Positions 51,713 through 61,265 are shown, numbered from the stretch's first letter. The stretch: DNA of 64,000 nt from Prorocentrum cordatum (GCA_963575745.1 CAUYUJ010015688.1:91001-155000), one strand, 5' to 3'. A program made the numbers and translations. The notes: generated by a model from the letters alone, not told the origin.

Positions 51713-52628
51713 AATGACATAGGTGTTGGGACGCGGTAGAGACAGTCGTCGGTAACCGTCGCGGGGTGAAGGTCCATACGCAGCTCATCATACCATTCCT
51801 CCATCATCATGGCCTCGATGTCGTGTTCCTCACTTTCCTCGTAGATTGTGGACAGGCGACCTTCACTTGGTGATGAAGCACCTGGAGTGTCTGGAGCAGG
51901 CCTGTCTCCAGGCTGGTCAAGTCTTTCATACGGTGCATCCAAGTGTTGATACTTGACAAGGTCGTCGTGAAATCCTAGGGAAGGAGCTTCTGACGTCAGG
52001 CACTGGATGAGTCTGGAGTGAGTGCTACCAATGGTCTGGGAGATGTTCAAGCCGGTGCCTACGCACTCGTAGTAGTGGAAGGCAGGGTTGACATCGCTGT
52101 CGTAGTGGATCAGTGTAGACCCTGTGGCGTACTTGACCGAAGGTGCATTGAGCGCGCTCTTGGCCAACCTCACGGACGCTCCGCGCTCAACTCTGAAATA
52201 GTTTTGCACGAGATACTGTAGTGCCAGGTGCACGCGCGGGTGAAACTTGATGTCGTCGGAGAGGTTGAGGTTTCCCTTGTAGTCTGGGATATAGCCGAAC
52301 ACTTTGGCAGGTCTCCCTTCGCCAAGGTGCGCCACAGACGCAAGGGCGGTCTGCATGGCCGTGTTATCCATGCCAAGTTCCCTGGTGAGAAGGCATTGAA
52401 TATATAGCGTGTGGCGAGCATCGGGCTGCGTTACAATCACCTCACCTCACGCGATCCAGCCTTGACGACTGCGTGTCCACGTTCGGGCACGTTACGGATC
52501 ACAGGGGACGGGCCGTTCCATCCTCCATGATCGCCCTTAGCGGCCGCGGGTCGGTGATAGTCGACCAAGTAAGTCCCCAGCAGCGCATAGACGAGCACCA
52601 TCTGGCGCCGTCTAAGACCTGAGGGCAC
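51713..52628 (-). pseudogene. E3 integrase-RT linker
   Basis: The frame from 52628 reads LVDYHRPAAAKGDHGGWNGP, SPVIRNVPERGHAVVK: the W-x-G-P-x-x-V block after copia integrase. The frame from 52440 continues VTQPDARHTLYIQCLLTREL, then FGYIPDYKGNLNLSDDIKFH, ALQYLVQNYFRVERGASVRL and FHYYECVGTGLNISQTIGST, a conserved domain of dinoflagellate copia proteins (recalled). Acidic tail before RT. Two frame changes. Confidence 0.7.
51900..51913 (-). repeat. E3 hairpin 5: GCCTG-GAGA-CAGGC
   Basis: Perfect stem with a stem sequence unique in the set. Encodes Q-P-G-D-R-P. Confidence 0.85.
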
Positions 52629-52640
52629 GGTTCGCCTTCG

Positions 52641-53300
52641 CTACTGCCGTGGCTTGAGTTGTTGCTCCCAGGCTAACTTCCCTGACGCGACGATCGCGTC
52701 CGTGGCCTGACGTCTCGGGGCCCTTGGGAAAGTCAAGGGTGTCGAAGTCAGGAAAGAGGGCAGTCGCCCAGTGTGCGCTTGGTACGGCGATACTCCGTTG
52801 TAGAACGTGAGAGCGTTAGTGACGAAGATGCCTTCGGCTAGTACTCTGGTAAATACAATGGGGATGTTGTGTCTGTTCAGCTCTTCCTCAATCATGTGGA
52901 GAGTGCCTCTGAAGATGCCGTTGCGCGACTCAATCGATGTCGCGTGTTGGCCAGGCGCTCGGATACGCAGTGTCGCACCCTTATTCGCCATCATGGCCTC
53001 GGCGGTTTCGTTGTTGAGGGCGCCCTCTCCGTCCGAGTACAATACTTTGAAGGGTCCATGATGGGCGATCCAGCAGTAGTGGTAGGCGTCGAGTATGGTA
53101 TCGCGCTCTTTGTCGGGGATTTCTCGGCCTGCTGCCAGGCGAATGCATCGGTCCATAATATGGAATCTGATCCGTTTCTTATAAAACATGAGATCTACTT
53201 CGCCTTCGCCAAGAAATTTCCAAGGAGACTTACTGAAGGTAACGTGGAGTTACCTGGGCGCCTCCAGGCTCTGCATTCCCGACAAGTGTCGCAGACTTCT
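52641..53300 (-). pseudogene. E3 integrase catalytic core and zinc region
   Basis: The core frame from 53215 reads EVDLMFYKKRIRFHIMDR (first Asp), VLYSDGEGALNNETAEAM (second Asp) and SIESRNGIFRGTLHMIEEE (Glu), then FTRVLAEGIFVTNALTFYNG and SPYQAHTGRLPSFL. This is the DDE integrase pattern of copia polyproteins. Just upstream in another frame, IKEVCDTCRECRAWRRPGN gives the C-x2-C zinc part. The core looks complete apart from the frameshift near 53230. The enzyme inserts element cDNA into the genome. Confidence 0.85.
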
Positions 53301-53321
53301 TTAATCATATCTCATCGAAAA

Positions 53322-53816
53322 TCAGAACCCACCGTCTCTAGGATCAGCCTCATCTTGGGTTCCTTCGCATGTTACCACCGTAGGGTGCAGTTTGCGGAGT
53401 GTCTGCTTGACTACATGAGGCTCATAACTGCGGAGGTTTTGCAGACTGTGTTGGATATCGAACCTCGTCCAGTCAGGCAGTCGTGGGGCCCCCGAGCCGG
53501 TTGAGGCAAGAGGGTTCCTCGTGCCTCTCCGCAGTCGGTCTCCTTCGTCAACTGCATCTGGTGGTGGAGGCGCACCTTGTAAGCGGCCACGGCGGGCCGC
53601 TACCTGCGGTGGTTCGCCCGAAGACGCGGAGGGCGCGTTTCCGCTCGAAGACGCGGAAGGTGCGTTTCCACGCTCGGGCGCGTCTCGCAGTATATCATAA
53701 CTGCTAGCACCAGATGTAGGATCGGCGTTCCCAAAGGCGCGCGGTCGCGGTGGCCTGGCGCGAGCGCCGCGACGGCCACCCGATGGCGAGGCTTGACCCT
53801 CACCCGGCTTGGGCAA
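53322..53816 (-). pseudogene. E3 pre-integrase region
   Basis: Open for 164 codons: low-complexity start (GNAPSASSSGNAPSASSGEP), then LPDWTRFDIQHSLQNLRSYE and VVKQTLRKLHPTVV. The second part resembles the helical segment just before the HHCC region in dinoflagellate copia integrases (recalled). The G-N-A-P repeats carry decayed hairpins (for example 53635-53644). Confidence 0.6.
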
Positions 53817-53825
53817 GGAATTCCA

Positions 53826-54161
53826 TCAAGCTGGCACAGAGCGTCCCTCTGGGTCATGGTCATCTGGGAGTTTGAACGGCTCGGCAAAATTGCATTTGCT
53901 GGGCTCGGTGTCGAGGTGGCTCTTAACGCCCTTGCTTCTCGTAAGGCACCTCTGGCATGCAGGACGTGGCCAGTATACAGAGATGGTGTCGTGGTATTTA
54001 CACTGTGTAAGATCCCTGTTGCGGCTAGGACTGCCCTTGCGGACGTTATCGGTGCAAGCTGGGCATGTGGCCACTTTTGGGACGACGCGGTCACCAATGC
54101 GTCTCATACCCTCTCCCGGTTCAGCTTGATCAGGGGTGCAGGATAAGCATGAGCGGTTCAT
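53826..54161 (-). pseudogene. E3 cysteine-rich (CPAC) domain
   Basis: Reads SCLSCTPDQAEPGEG, VVPKVATCPACTDNVRKGSP, DLTQCKYHDTISVYWPRPAC, QRCLTRSKGVKSHLDTEPSK. Repeated C-x2-C and C-x-Y groups suggest two zinc sites. Lies between the methyltransferase-like segment and integrase. Confidence 0.6.
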
Positions 54162-55333
54162 GCAGGCGCGTCTCCGCGCGCGTTGTCAATGGCTTTCGCC
54201 AGGTAAACGGCTTCCACAAAGGCGGACTGCAGTCGTCGAGTGTACTTCTGTGCCAGTGGAAGCTCCTTGTTGCACGGCTGTGCATGTATATGTTGACCGT
54301 TGCACTTGAGCCGCTCAAAGGGTTTAAACATTGCCTCGTCGTTGCTGGTGATACCCGTCGGCTTCTTGATATAGTCACCAGCCGTATCCTTGAGTCCCGT
54401 CGCACATTGGTCGATGCGTGCAGTTGTTATGTGAGGTCGGTCGGCAAGTTCTTTCCATGGGGACATCTCATCCACCCATGTCCCTGTGGGTTGTTCGCGT
54501 ATAAACCACCTTCGTGCGTTATCCTGTGTTACAGCTATTTTGCCACAGTTGGTTATGTGTGGCAAATCATCTTTGTGGTGCTGTTTCCAAGTGTTGTAGT
54601 TGGCTTGATCGTTGTAGTAGGATGGTGGCCCTCTGGCGCGGCAGCTCGGCTGTAGAATGGCGACCCGTACGTGGCATACTGCAAAGTAATGGTCTACAGC
54701 TCGCTGCACCGAGGGATCTCCCAGGTCGACACATGTGGTCTTGTCTAGATTGTCGCCTGAGGAGAGGCCTCTTGAGAAGGCAAACTTTGAAATGCCACCC
54801 TCACCTCCGCGCAGCTCCAACATGTCCACGCAGTTGTTGTTGCCATAGCATAGAGTAGCCACTATACTATATATGTCGGCGCGTGTGTTGGGCAGAGATG
54901 TGGGGAGGGCAAGGAACAGGTCATCGTCCTCGTCAGAGCTAATCAGCTCGACAGGGACGTCAGTGCTCCAGGTCGCCATAAGATCCTGTCCGAGTCCTGA
55001 CAAGTCATCGCCACAATCGTCGTTTCCATCTTCAACGTGCTTTTTAATGCGGCGAGGCTTGATGCCTGCTTCCTTTTCGGCTTTAAGCCCTTCCTTCTGT
55101 TTTATACGTGATTCCGCAGGTAGAACTTGCTCGTCGTGTTCACCGGTCTGCGCGCCCATCGTCGTTGACGAGTGGGTGCCTGCAACAATCGCCAGAGTCG
55201 GGAGGGGGGAAGGACAGTCATCTATGATGACGCGTCTAGGCTTCTGTGGTGATTGAGCAGGCTCGTTGCCGAGCATGACCAGTACATGCGTGTGCTGATG
55301 TTCGCAACCCCTTCGGGTAATTGTGCATGCCAA
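54158..55333 (-). pseudogene. E3 segment with C5-methyltransferase-like motif order
   Basis: 391 open codons. An N-terminal linker with acidic patches is followed (residues ~165-330) by NNCVDMLELRGGEGGISKFA, CVDLGDPSVQRAVDHYF, RVAILQPSCRARGP, RRWFIREQPTGTW and DQCATGLKDTAGDYIKKPTG, then a final H-x-H segment. The order (D-x-L-E-L-x-G-G-E-x-G-x-S; acidic strand; P-x-C loop; R-E-Q-P; D-Q-C-x-x-G) parallels motifs I, II, IV, VI and VIII of cytosine-5 DNA methyltransferases (F-x-G-x-G; acidic; P-C; E-N-V; Q-R-x-R region). This is a fold-level guess. It is unlikely to be active, since a real PCQ and ENV are absent. The family-wide presence of the domain in dinoflagellate copia elements is recalled, not checked. 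Confidence 0.6.
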
Positions 55334-56022
55334 TCATATCCCGTCGGTTGACCGGCTATTGCCATACCCTGAAGAACCGTGTTAAGATCCAGGTTGATCG
55401 TTACACGTCGGATACCATCATACCATTTCGGTCCCCCTTTGTTGGTCGTCACATAATGATGTATATTGTGATCCGTACGTGTGTATGTGTTTACGTATAC
55501 CGGCACGTTTCCGTGCATAGTGTTTCCCTTCCCCAGGATCCGATCGTTAAGGTGGCGAATGAGCGTGATGCGTGTCTGTGCTCTCCATTCGGCATGTCGT
55601 ACCGTTTGGCCGTACCAATCCAAAACATGTTGTGGTATCGCCTGTTTGCACGTACGTGCCCATAACTTGGAGCTAATCGATATTGATGTGGCTACCTGCA
55701 TATATGTACCACTTGGTGTATTGTCTTGCGTATTGAATCTAATACCGAAGTGACACAAGCGCATCCGCACTACAACCAGCTTAAGATCTTCTAGAGTGTC
55801 ACGTACTGGAGACAACTTCCAAACGTATCCCGGGGGTCCAAACACTATGATCACCATGCGGAGCTTCCGTGCTTTCGTCAGAAGGTTCTGAATGCGTGAC
55901 CAGTGTGGGGCTACTCTTTTACCTGGGGTTTTTACGTGCCAGCCCCCCGGAGTACTGACCCAAATTAGAGCGTAGTCCCCACTAATTACCGCCCCCAGAT
56001 ACTCTGTGCCCACAGCTGTCAT
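55222..56022 (-). pseudogene. E3 conserved segment after protease
   Basis: 267 open codons: YLGAVISGDYALIWVSTPGG, WHVKTPGKRVAPHWSRIQNL, KLRMVIIVFGPPGYVWKLSP, VVVRMRLCHFGIRFNTQDNT, PSGTYMQVATSISISSKLW. Alternating strands and helices. The same block follows the protease in other dinoflagellate copia elements (recalled). Function unknown; it may belong to the same methyltransferase-like fold as the next segment. Confidence 0.6.
55261..55274 (-). repeat. E3 hairpin 6: GCTCG-GCAA-CGAGC
   Basis: Perfect stem; encodes L-G-N-E-P-A at a junction of two overlapping frames. Confidence 0.85.
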
Positions 56023-56568
56023 GAGCTCGTTGTGGGAGATACGGTCACAGGTATATCCTCGGGTGCGGAGGTCAGCGCAAGCTTCTCTCGTGTCTTCGAT
56101 AACGCAAGCTCTCTTTTTTATGGCAGGTTGTCCCGCTGTCCCTGTTGCCCCCTGGCCTCTCGGCTAGCGTGCAAGGCGGCGCGGGGATAGCGTCGCCCTG
56201 CCCTCTTCACGATGGGGAAGAGGCGCTCGCCGCGTCCGCCAGCATCTGGGCCTCTCGCAAATGCTGAAGCTCTGCGCGGCAGCGCGCGGTAGCCTCAGAG
56301 GCGGATTGCTCGGCAAACGTGGCCAGCATAGACGGATTATCCATCAGCTGCTTCAGGAGGCCCTTCGGCCTCGCGTCGTTGACCGTCTGCAGCTCGCGAT
56401 GCGTGTACCCCATCACTATCTTCCTGCGTGTCCTCAACGCATCCATAGGTACAGCGCCTCCGCCATGCTGGGCCAGTGTCCAGGCTACGAAGCAATCGAA
56501 CCTTTCCAGGTCGTCGATGCAGTCGCCTCTCATCGTTGCTTTGGCGAACACTGCGAGCAGGCCCTGGG

Positions 56569-56582
56569 GCAAGTCCCCCTGC
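56569..56582 (-). repeat. E3 hairpin, one mismatch: GCAGG-GGGA-CTTGC
   Basis: GNRA loop GGGA; encodes Q-G-D-L-P-Q. Confidence 0.6.
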
Positions 56583-56657
56583 AATTGTTGGCGCTCTTGC
56601 GCGGGAAACCGCTCGCCCGTCAGCACCGTCTGGAACGACGTCGTACTCGTACTTGAG

Positions 56658-56671
56658 GCGGGTTGCCCCGC
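56658..56671 (-). repeat. E3 hairpin 7: GCGGG-GCAA-CCCGC
   Basis: Perfect stem. Encodes A-A-G-Q-P-A, not in the G-N phase. Confidence 0.85.
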
Positions 56672-57193
56672 GGCCCCAAATCGATCGCACCTGATTGACA
56701 AATGGCCTGATGGCAGCTTTGGTCGTAGGCATGATCTTGGAGCCCTCGGGGGATTCCATCTTGACCTGCCCCTTTCCAGGGAAAATCAGCTTCTCCTGGC
56801 CCCGCTGAAGCACAATAGTGGTGCGCTTGTCTTGCGTGCTATCGAGGCCCAAGATGGCCGGCGGGTCCTCACCGCAACCCGACACGATATTAGTCTTGTA
56901 CGAGTCGAGCTGGGTCGAGCCCTGGCACTCGCAGGCAATGCTAAAAGTGCCCGCGGTCTCAGATGGGGCCGACCCCTCGCCTGCACCGTTTATGTTCAGC
57001 AGCGAACGGGGTTCAAGCGTACAGGGGCGATTGTGTGCCTCAGCAGCCTGAACAAATTTGCGGCTCGTGTTCTCCCCCATTATGTTGATCTTCGGGCCCA
57101 CATTTATGAGGATAGAATTGCCACCGTCCTCGAGAAATGATTTGCTAGGCTGCTTGACGTGCACCGTCTCTGCGGCGCCGTTTGCGACATCTG

Positions 57194-57207
57194 GCGGGTT
57201 TCCCCGC
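57194..57207 (-). repeat. E3 hairpin 8: GCGGG-GAAA-CCCGC
   Basis: Perfect stem; encodes R-G-N-P-P-D. Confidence 0.9.
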
Positions 57208-57226
57208 ATCTGGGACGTGACTCCCG

Positions 57227-57240
57227 GCGGGTTTCCCCGC
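57227..57240 (-). repeat. E3 hairpin 9: GCGGG-GAAA-CCCGC
   Basis: Perfect stem 33 bp from hairpin 8; encodes R-G-N-P-P-G. Confidence 0.9.
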
Positions 57241-57281
57241 AGCGTTCTGGCACTCTGCCTTCCTGTGGCCATACGTGCCAT

Positions 57282-57286
<5 letters not shown>

Positions 57287-57326
<40 letters not shown>
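57287..57326. repeat. (AT)n microsatellite inside E3
   Basis: ~40 bp of atat. It separates the RING polyprotein frame from the protease frame, and its expansion probably caused the frame change. It translates to an Ile-Tyr run on both sides. Confidence 0.95.
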
Positions 57327-57328
<2 letters not shown>

Positions 57329-57801
57329 TTGGCAATATGACGCGTCCTGGGCGTTAACGCCCTGTTCTTCCCGCCAATTAGCATACTCATCACGTATGCT
57401 GGCGTATTGTTCCTGAGTGGTACGGCGCGTCAACGTCAGGTATGATTCCAGAGCAATGTCTTGCAATCCCTCATTCATGACGTGATCCCTGCACTGCAAC
57501 CACTCGTCGAAATCGGCGTTCGTGGCTGAGAGCTCGGCGGCCCGGGCCGCCACTACCGTTGTCGCCGCTGACGAGTCTGAGAGGTCGAATGTTTCGCTCT
57601 CAGGGTTGTCTGCGTCCAGCATGAAGGTAGTATGTGCATTCTCCATCTGGGCCTGGAAGTGGCGAACCCGCTGCTGCCGCAGCTGGTCAGGATCCAGTGG
57701 CAGCTCGGCCCCGCCCCCGCCTTGGGGAGACATCGGAGGAGCCACTTGCCCGATCCCAGGCTCGTAGTGAGTTGGAGGGGCCGACGCAGGTGGTGCATTG
57801 G

Positions 57802-57815
57802 GCAGGTTTCCCTGC
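57802..57815 (-). repeat. E3 hairpin 10: GCAGG-GAAA-CCTGC
   Basis: Perfect stem; encodes Q-G-N-L-P-N. A decayed relative with loop AAAA is at 57883-57896. Confidence 0.9.
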
Positions 57816-58044
57816 TGCGGCGCCGTCATCGGGATGAGCTGGTCGAAGTATCCCGTCTCCATCGGCGCGCGCACCTCCTCCGGCGGGTTTTCCCGCTGCT
57901 GGGGCTGTTCCGCCTGCGTGTCCAGCATTCTGGCCGTCATTGTTTCCACCGTGCCCCTCAGCTCCCGCAGCTCCATCGCTGCTTGTTCAGGAGCCTGCGT
58001 GACGGAGCCGGTCCATGGGAACGACGACGCTACGATACCTAGTG

Positions 58045-58215
58045 CTCGGCACATGGCACATGCTGGTTGCTGAGGATCGCCGTCTCGCTGATTTGCGACG
58101 TGGCCCACCACGTTCGCGTCCCAGCATTCCTCGTGGAATAGATGGTTGCATCTCAGGCGGTAGATGTTCTCCCTCGGCGTGAACTCCTCGAGACATACCG
58201 CGCAGGTGTCTTCCA
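58045..58215 (-). other. RING-H2 finger within E3 polyprotein
   Basis: Reads CAVCLEEFTPRENIYRLRC, then N-H-L-F-H-E-E-C-W, 21 residues to CAMC. Spacing C-x2-C-x14-C-x-H-x2-H-x2-C-x21-C-x2-C is a complete C3H2C3 RING-H2 pattern. Such domains bind two zinc ions and usually recruit E2 ubiquitin-conjugating enzymes. All eight ligands are present. Confidence 0.85.
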
Positions 58216-58392
58216 TCCCGGTGTGGACCTCCACGTCCGCCGCCCCGGGATACACTCGCCGCTGCCGTTCCAAGACCGTCTCAGCGTCCAGGAAGGCAGC
58301 TGGGGGATCTCCAGCGGGTGTCTGAGCCTCCGGCGCTGGGGCAGCCACTGCTGGGGCGGCTGCCGCTGTGGAGGCTGCGGGCGACGCTGCTG

Positions 58393-58406
58393 GCGAGTCT
58401 CCTCGC
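58393..58406 (-). repeat. E3 hairpin 11: GCGAG-GAGA-CTCGC
   Basis: Perfect stem; encodes R-G-D-S-P-A. Nearby 58299-58315 has a GCTGG/CCAGC stem with a longer loop. Confidence 0.85.
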
Positions 58407-58808
58407 GTGGATGAGCCCTTTCCTCTGCCCTTCATTACCTCAATGGCTGCTGCGCGTGTTTGATCACGTGCACTCTGCGCCGCCTGCGGGCGTCTGAAAC
58501 GCGCCTGTTGGGTGTTGTGTGTCTGCCTGATGTAGTCTGGCACTCCCCTACTGCCCGAAGAAATCGAATGGGCTGTAGGTTGGACAACCACGTCTGGCAT
58601 CGTCGGTGCAGGCATGAATGACATATGCGGGTACCAAGACTGATCACTGCAACGCGTATTCGTGAGGTTATGAAATTGGCCCGCTGTTTCGCGCACAAAC
58701 CTGTTCGGGACCCTGGAACCATCTGGATACAGTGGCGGGTCCATGGTCGTGTCTGGTGGCCCCTGGCCTTGGGCCATGCTCGGATGGGCATTGAAAGCCG
58801 GGATGAAG

Positions 58809-58822
58809 GCTCGTTGCCGAGC
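58809..58822 (-). repeat. E3 hairpin 12: GCTCG-GCAA-CGAGC
   Basis: Perfect stem. Here read as A-R-Q-R-A, a different phase from the same 14-mer at 55261. Confidence 0.88.
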
Positions 58823-59010
58823 AGGGCCGAGTGGATTCTGACCCTCAGGCTCCCAAGACCAGGCTGGCCTCCACCTCGGACCGCTCGGGTGAGGCAAATT
58901 GTGGCTCTGCACCTGCTGTGCCGCGGCCGCCACCCGTGTGCGGTAGTCGTCTAGCACTCCGGCAGGAATGTTCTGGTCGATCAGCGGTCGGTGCTGTGCC
59001 GGAGTGCCAG

Positions 59011-59024
59011 GCAGGTTCCCCCGC
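59011..59024 (-). repeat. E3 hairpin 13: GCGGG-GGAA-CCTGC
   Basis: Stem closed by a G.U wobble on the coding strand; encodes R-G-N-L-P-G. Confidence 0.8.
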
Positions 59025-59268
59025 AAAGTTGATTGCGTGCCCGGTGGCATCACGCCCAGAAGAGCTGTGCCATGGTCAGCTCTGGCCGCAGCGATCCGCT
59101 CCATGAGGGTGCCGCTCGGAGCAGGACGCCCAGGTGCCCCAAATGGGGATTGCACTGGCGTCGACGCTGCTGGTGTCATGCCCCTCGGCGTGTGCATGCT
59201 GTGCGAGGGGCCCCCTGGCATCTGCTCGAATCGAGCTGGCTCTCCGAAGATGTTGCGGCAAGATGTTT

Positions 59269-59282
59269 GCGGGTCTCCCTGC
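59269..59282 (-). repeat. E3 hairpin, one mismatch: GCAGG-GAGA-CCCGC
   Basis: One A.C mismatch; encodes Q-G-D-P-Q. Confidence 0.65.
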
Positions 59283-59316
59283 GGCTCGGGCATGTCGTTC
59301 CTCATCCCGTTAGCTC

Positions 59317-59330
59317 GCAGGTTTCCCTGC
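59317..59330 (-). repeat. E3 hairpin 14: GCAGG-GAAA-CCTGC
   Basis: Perfect stem; encodes Q-G-N-L-R-A. Confidence 0.9.
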
Positions 59331-60125
59331 AGTGCCTGGCGGTTGCGCGTCACCATCGCGGACATAACTCCCTGACCTGCGGCCCAGGGGTCTTGTTGAT
59401 AGAGTCTGTCCGCTAACTGTTCCACCTGCTCGGGGTTCAGAGCAGCCGCAATCTGATCCAGATCTGAGGTACTCAGGACTTGGCAAGATATGGCGCTAGG
59501 TCCTTGACTCGGAGCGCGGCTTGGCGGCTGACTGAGAGCCGCACTCCCCGCCTCACTCTCGTTGATCATGAGGATCTGGCGAGTCTCGGGCTGGCTCTCG
59601 GCAGCGTGAGTCGGGTTGTAGTGGCCTCCCAACTCTCTCTGGCAGCACGCCGATGTGGGCTCGTCGTCACGCCAGATAGACATCCTGTACCCAATGCTCG
59701 CGTTGCCCACTGGCCTCCACGTGTTAGGCGTACTCAGTTCGGCTGGTGCACAGCGTGCACGGCGGCTGCCTAAGTAGCGTGGGTTACGCCACTGCTTGCC
59801 TTTGGCGATCTCCTCCACATAATTGATATAGCATGGCTCGATAATGCCGTTGACCCCTTCAGACAGCAACACGCCGTTGTCGGACAAGCAGAACTCGATT
59901 TTGTCTTTCACGGCCTGGTGCCAGTCAATCGAATTGATAATCTCGGACTCAGGGTCCCATCCGCTCTGAGCGTCGCGACGCTGAAGCGTCGGAATAAAGT
60001 GGATGCGTGAACGCCCAGTTCCTTTCTTCTTGGCGTTGTGCTCCTTGCGGCAGGAGAGGCCGACCCACGTGATACCCTCGAAGGCCGCCCACCTTGCACC
60101 GTGAACAGCCACGTCAGGGCATGGG

Positions 60126-60139
60126 GCCGGTCTCCCGGC
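60126..60139 (-). repeat. E3 hairpin 15: GCCGG-GAGA-CCGGC
   Basis: Perfect stem, unique inner pairs CG/CG. Read as A-G-R-P-A, not the G-N phase. Confidence 0.85.
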
Positions 60140-60249
60140 AGGGTCGTCGTGCAGCACGATGTACTTGTGCAACGACCAAGGGGCCTTGAGCTTCCACGAG
60201 CGCCCCTGCGAAGCACGGATGAACAAATCGGCCATGCCCGTATCTCGCA

Positions 60250-60753
60250 TCAAGACTTGAACTGCAACCGCTGCTTTTCCTCTCCGTCGGCCTCACGGAC
60301 GTGGACGATCGCCATCATGATTGCAGCCGTCTGATCGACCGTCCTCCCGTAGAAGGTGCCGGCGATGATCTTGGCCTCGTCGGACCTCGGGCAGTGCCCG
60401 TCGTGCCGAATGCCGTCGCTCCAGGGGAACTCGTGCGCGAGCTCGCGGGGGTTGATCCAGCCGTCGTGGTCGTCGAACGTCTTCAGCTTCCACACTGGTT
60501 TGTACGGCTTGTCCGGCGCGTGCCTACAGATCCGGCTGAGGCGCTTGCTGAGCTGCGTGAGCTTGTAGTTGGTGTCGGGAATGATGTTCCTCCTTCGGCA
60601 GCTCGCCATGAACGCCTCGTCGACCGAACGGATAGGTGGAAGCTTCCGTAGTGCACGCCGATCGTTAATCAACTCCTGGCTTCCGCTCGTGAATGAGGTG
60701 TCACCTGGGTGGCGCAGCTCATCTTCTGGCGGGTTCCCCTGCGATGGAGCCAC
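60250..60753 (-). pseudogene. E3 polyprotein segment, unrecognised
   Basis: 167 open codons: ELINDRRALRKLPPIRSVDE, CRRRNIIPDTNYKLTQLSKR, VWKLKTFDDHDGWINPRELA, ADGEEKQRLQFKS. Globular-looking, no family recognised. Its stop overlaps the start of the RING-containing frame, so one long polyprotein with a frameshift is likely. Confidence 0.5.
60729..60742 (-). repeat. E3 hairpin, one mismatch: GCAGG-GGAA-CCCGC
   Basis: One A.C mismatch; encodes Q-G-N-P-P-E. Confidence 0.65.
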
Positions 60754-60807
60754 CTGGTGACGAGGCTGCGGCTCCTGATGATGAAGAAGCTACGGCTGCA
60801 ATGCCCG

Positions 60808-60821
60808 GCGGGTTTCCCCGC
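60808..60821 (-). repeat. E3 hairpin 16: GCGGG-GAAA-CCCGC
   Basis: Perfect stem; R-G-N-P-P-G in one frame, Y-R-G-E-T-R in the overlapping frame. Confidence 0.9.
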
Positions 60822-61251
60822 GATATCTCTCGGCTAGCACTGCTCCTGATAGTAGGCGCCCAGTTGCCCCGAGGCATAGCACCCTCCTCGGACTCCATGG
60901 AGCGCGTCGCCACTGGCGATGCAGGCGTAGGGGTATACCCTGCACGCTCAAACCGTTGGCCTTGCTGGCGATGGAGCCGCTCCGGCTCGGCTGACGCCTG
61001 TGGACCTCCAGGGGGTCCTGGGGCTGTTGCCTGGGGTCAGATCTACGTGCAGGGCTTGCCCGGGCCGTTGCCTTCGGCACCTCTGCGAGGGGCCTTCCCA
61101 TCTGCACATTGAACCCGAGCTCCTCGGATCGGGTAGAAGAGTTCTTCTGCCTTTCGCCTGAAGGCGCCCTGTATTCACTAGTCTCGCTTGCCGAAGCTTT
61201 TGGGGTCGTCGGTGGCTTCTTTGCTTCGGCTTGCGACTCCAGCAGCATTCG

Positions 61252-61265
61252 GCGAGTTGCCTCGC
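61252..61265 (-). repeat. E3 hairpin 17: GCGAG-GCAA-CTCGC
   Basis: Perfect stem; read as R-E-A-T-R within a charged helix, so not the G-N phase. Confidence 0.88.

Larger units (their letters stand above)
56207..57240 (-). pseudogene. E3 aspartic protease-like domain and C-terminal extension
   Basis: The frame from 57335 reads GGNSILINVGPKINIMGENT, RPCTLEPRSLLNINGAGEGS, GTFSIACECQGSTQLDSYKT, VSGCGEDPPAILGLDSTQDK, TTIVLQRGQEKLIFPGKGQV. This is the protease block of dinoflagellate copia elements, where the first motif is usually L-x-D-x-G; here it is I-N-V-G, so the catalytic Asp is Asn (AAT at 57104-57102). After a frameshift near 56700 the frame from 56701 continues SIRCDRFGAAGQPAS to 56207 with helices. 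Likely inactive. Confidence 0.7.
57340..60253 (-). pseudogene. E3 polyprotein region with RING-H2 finger
   Basis: Continuous open frame from 60253 (formally to 57104, but past 57330 it reads the AT repeat and a wrong frame). N-terminal ~210 residues are globular (MADLFIRASQGRSWKLKAPW, FCLSDNGVLLSEGVNGIIEP, YRMSIWRDDEPTSACCQREL). Residues ~220-670 are Gln/Pro/Gly-rich and disordered. Residues ~680-736 are a RING-H2 finger. The last ~220 residues include RHFQAQMENAHTTFMLDADN and a helical end (YLTLTRRTTQEQYASIRDEY). Hairpins 10-15 lie inside. Position between gag zinc knuckle and protease is unusual. Unknown function, possibly particle- or ubiquitin-related. Confidence 0.65.

Noticed and set aside
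56601-56612. GCGGGAAACCGC on the plus strand as another E3 hairpin
   Set aside because: It has a 4-bp stem and lies in the opposite orientation, so it would not form a GNRA loop in the E3 transcript.
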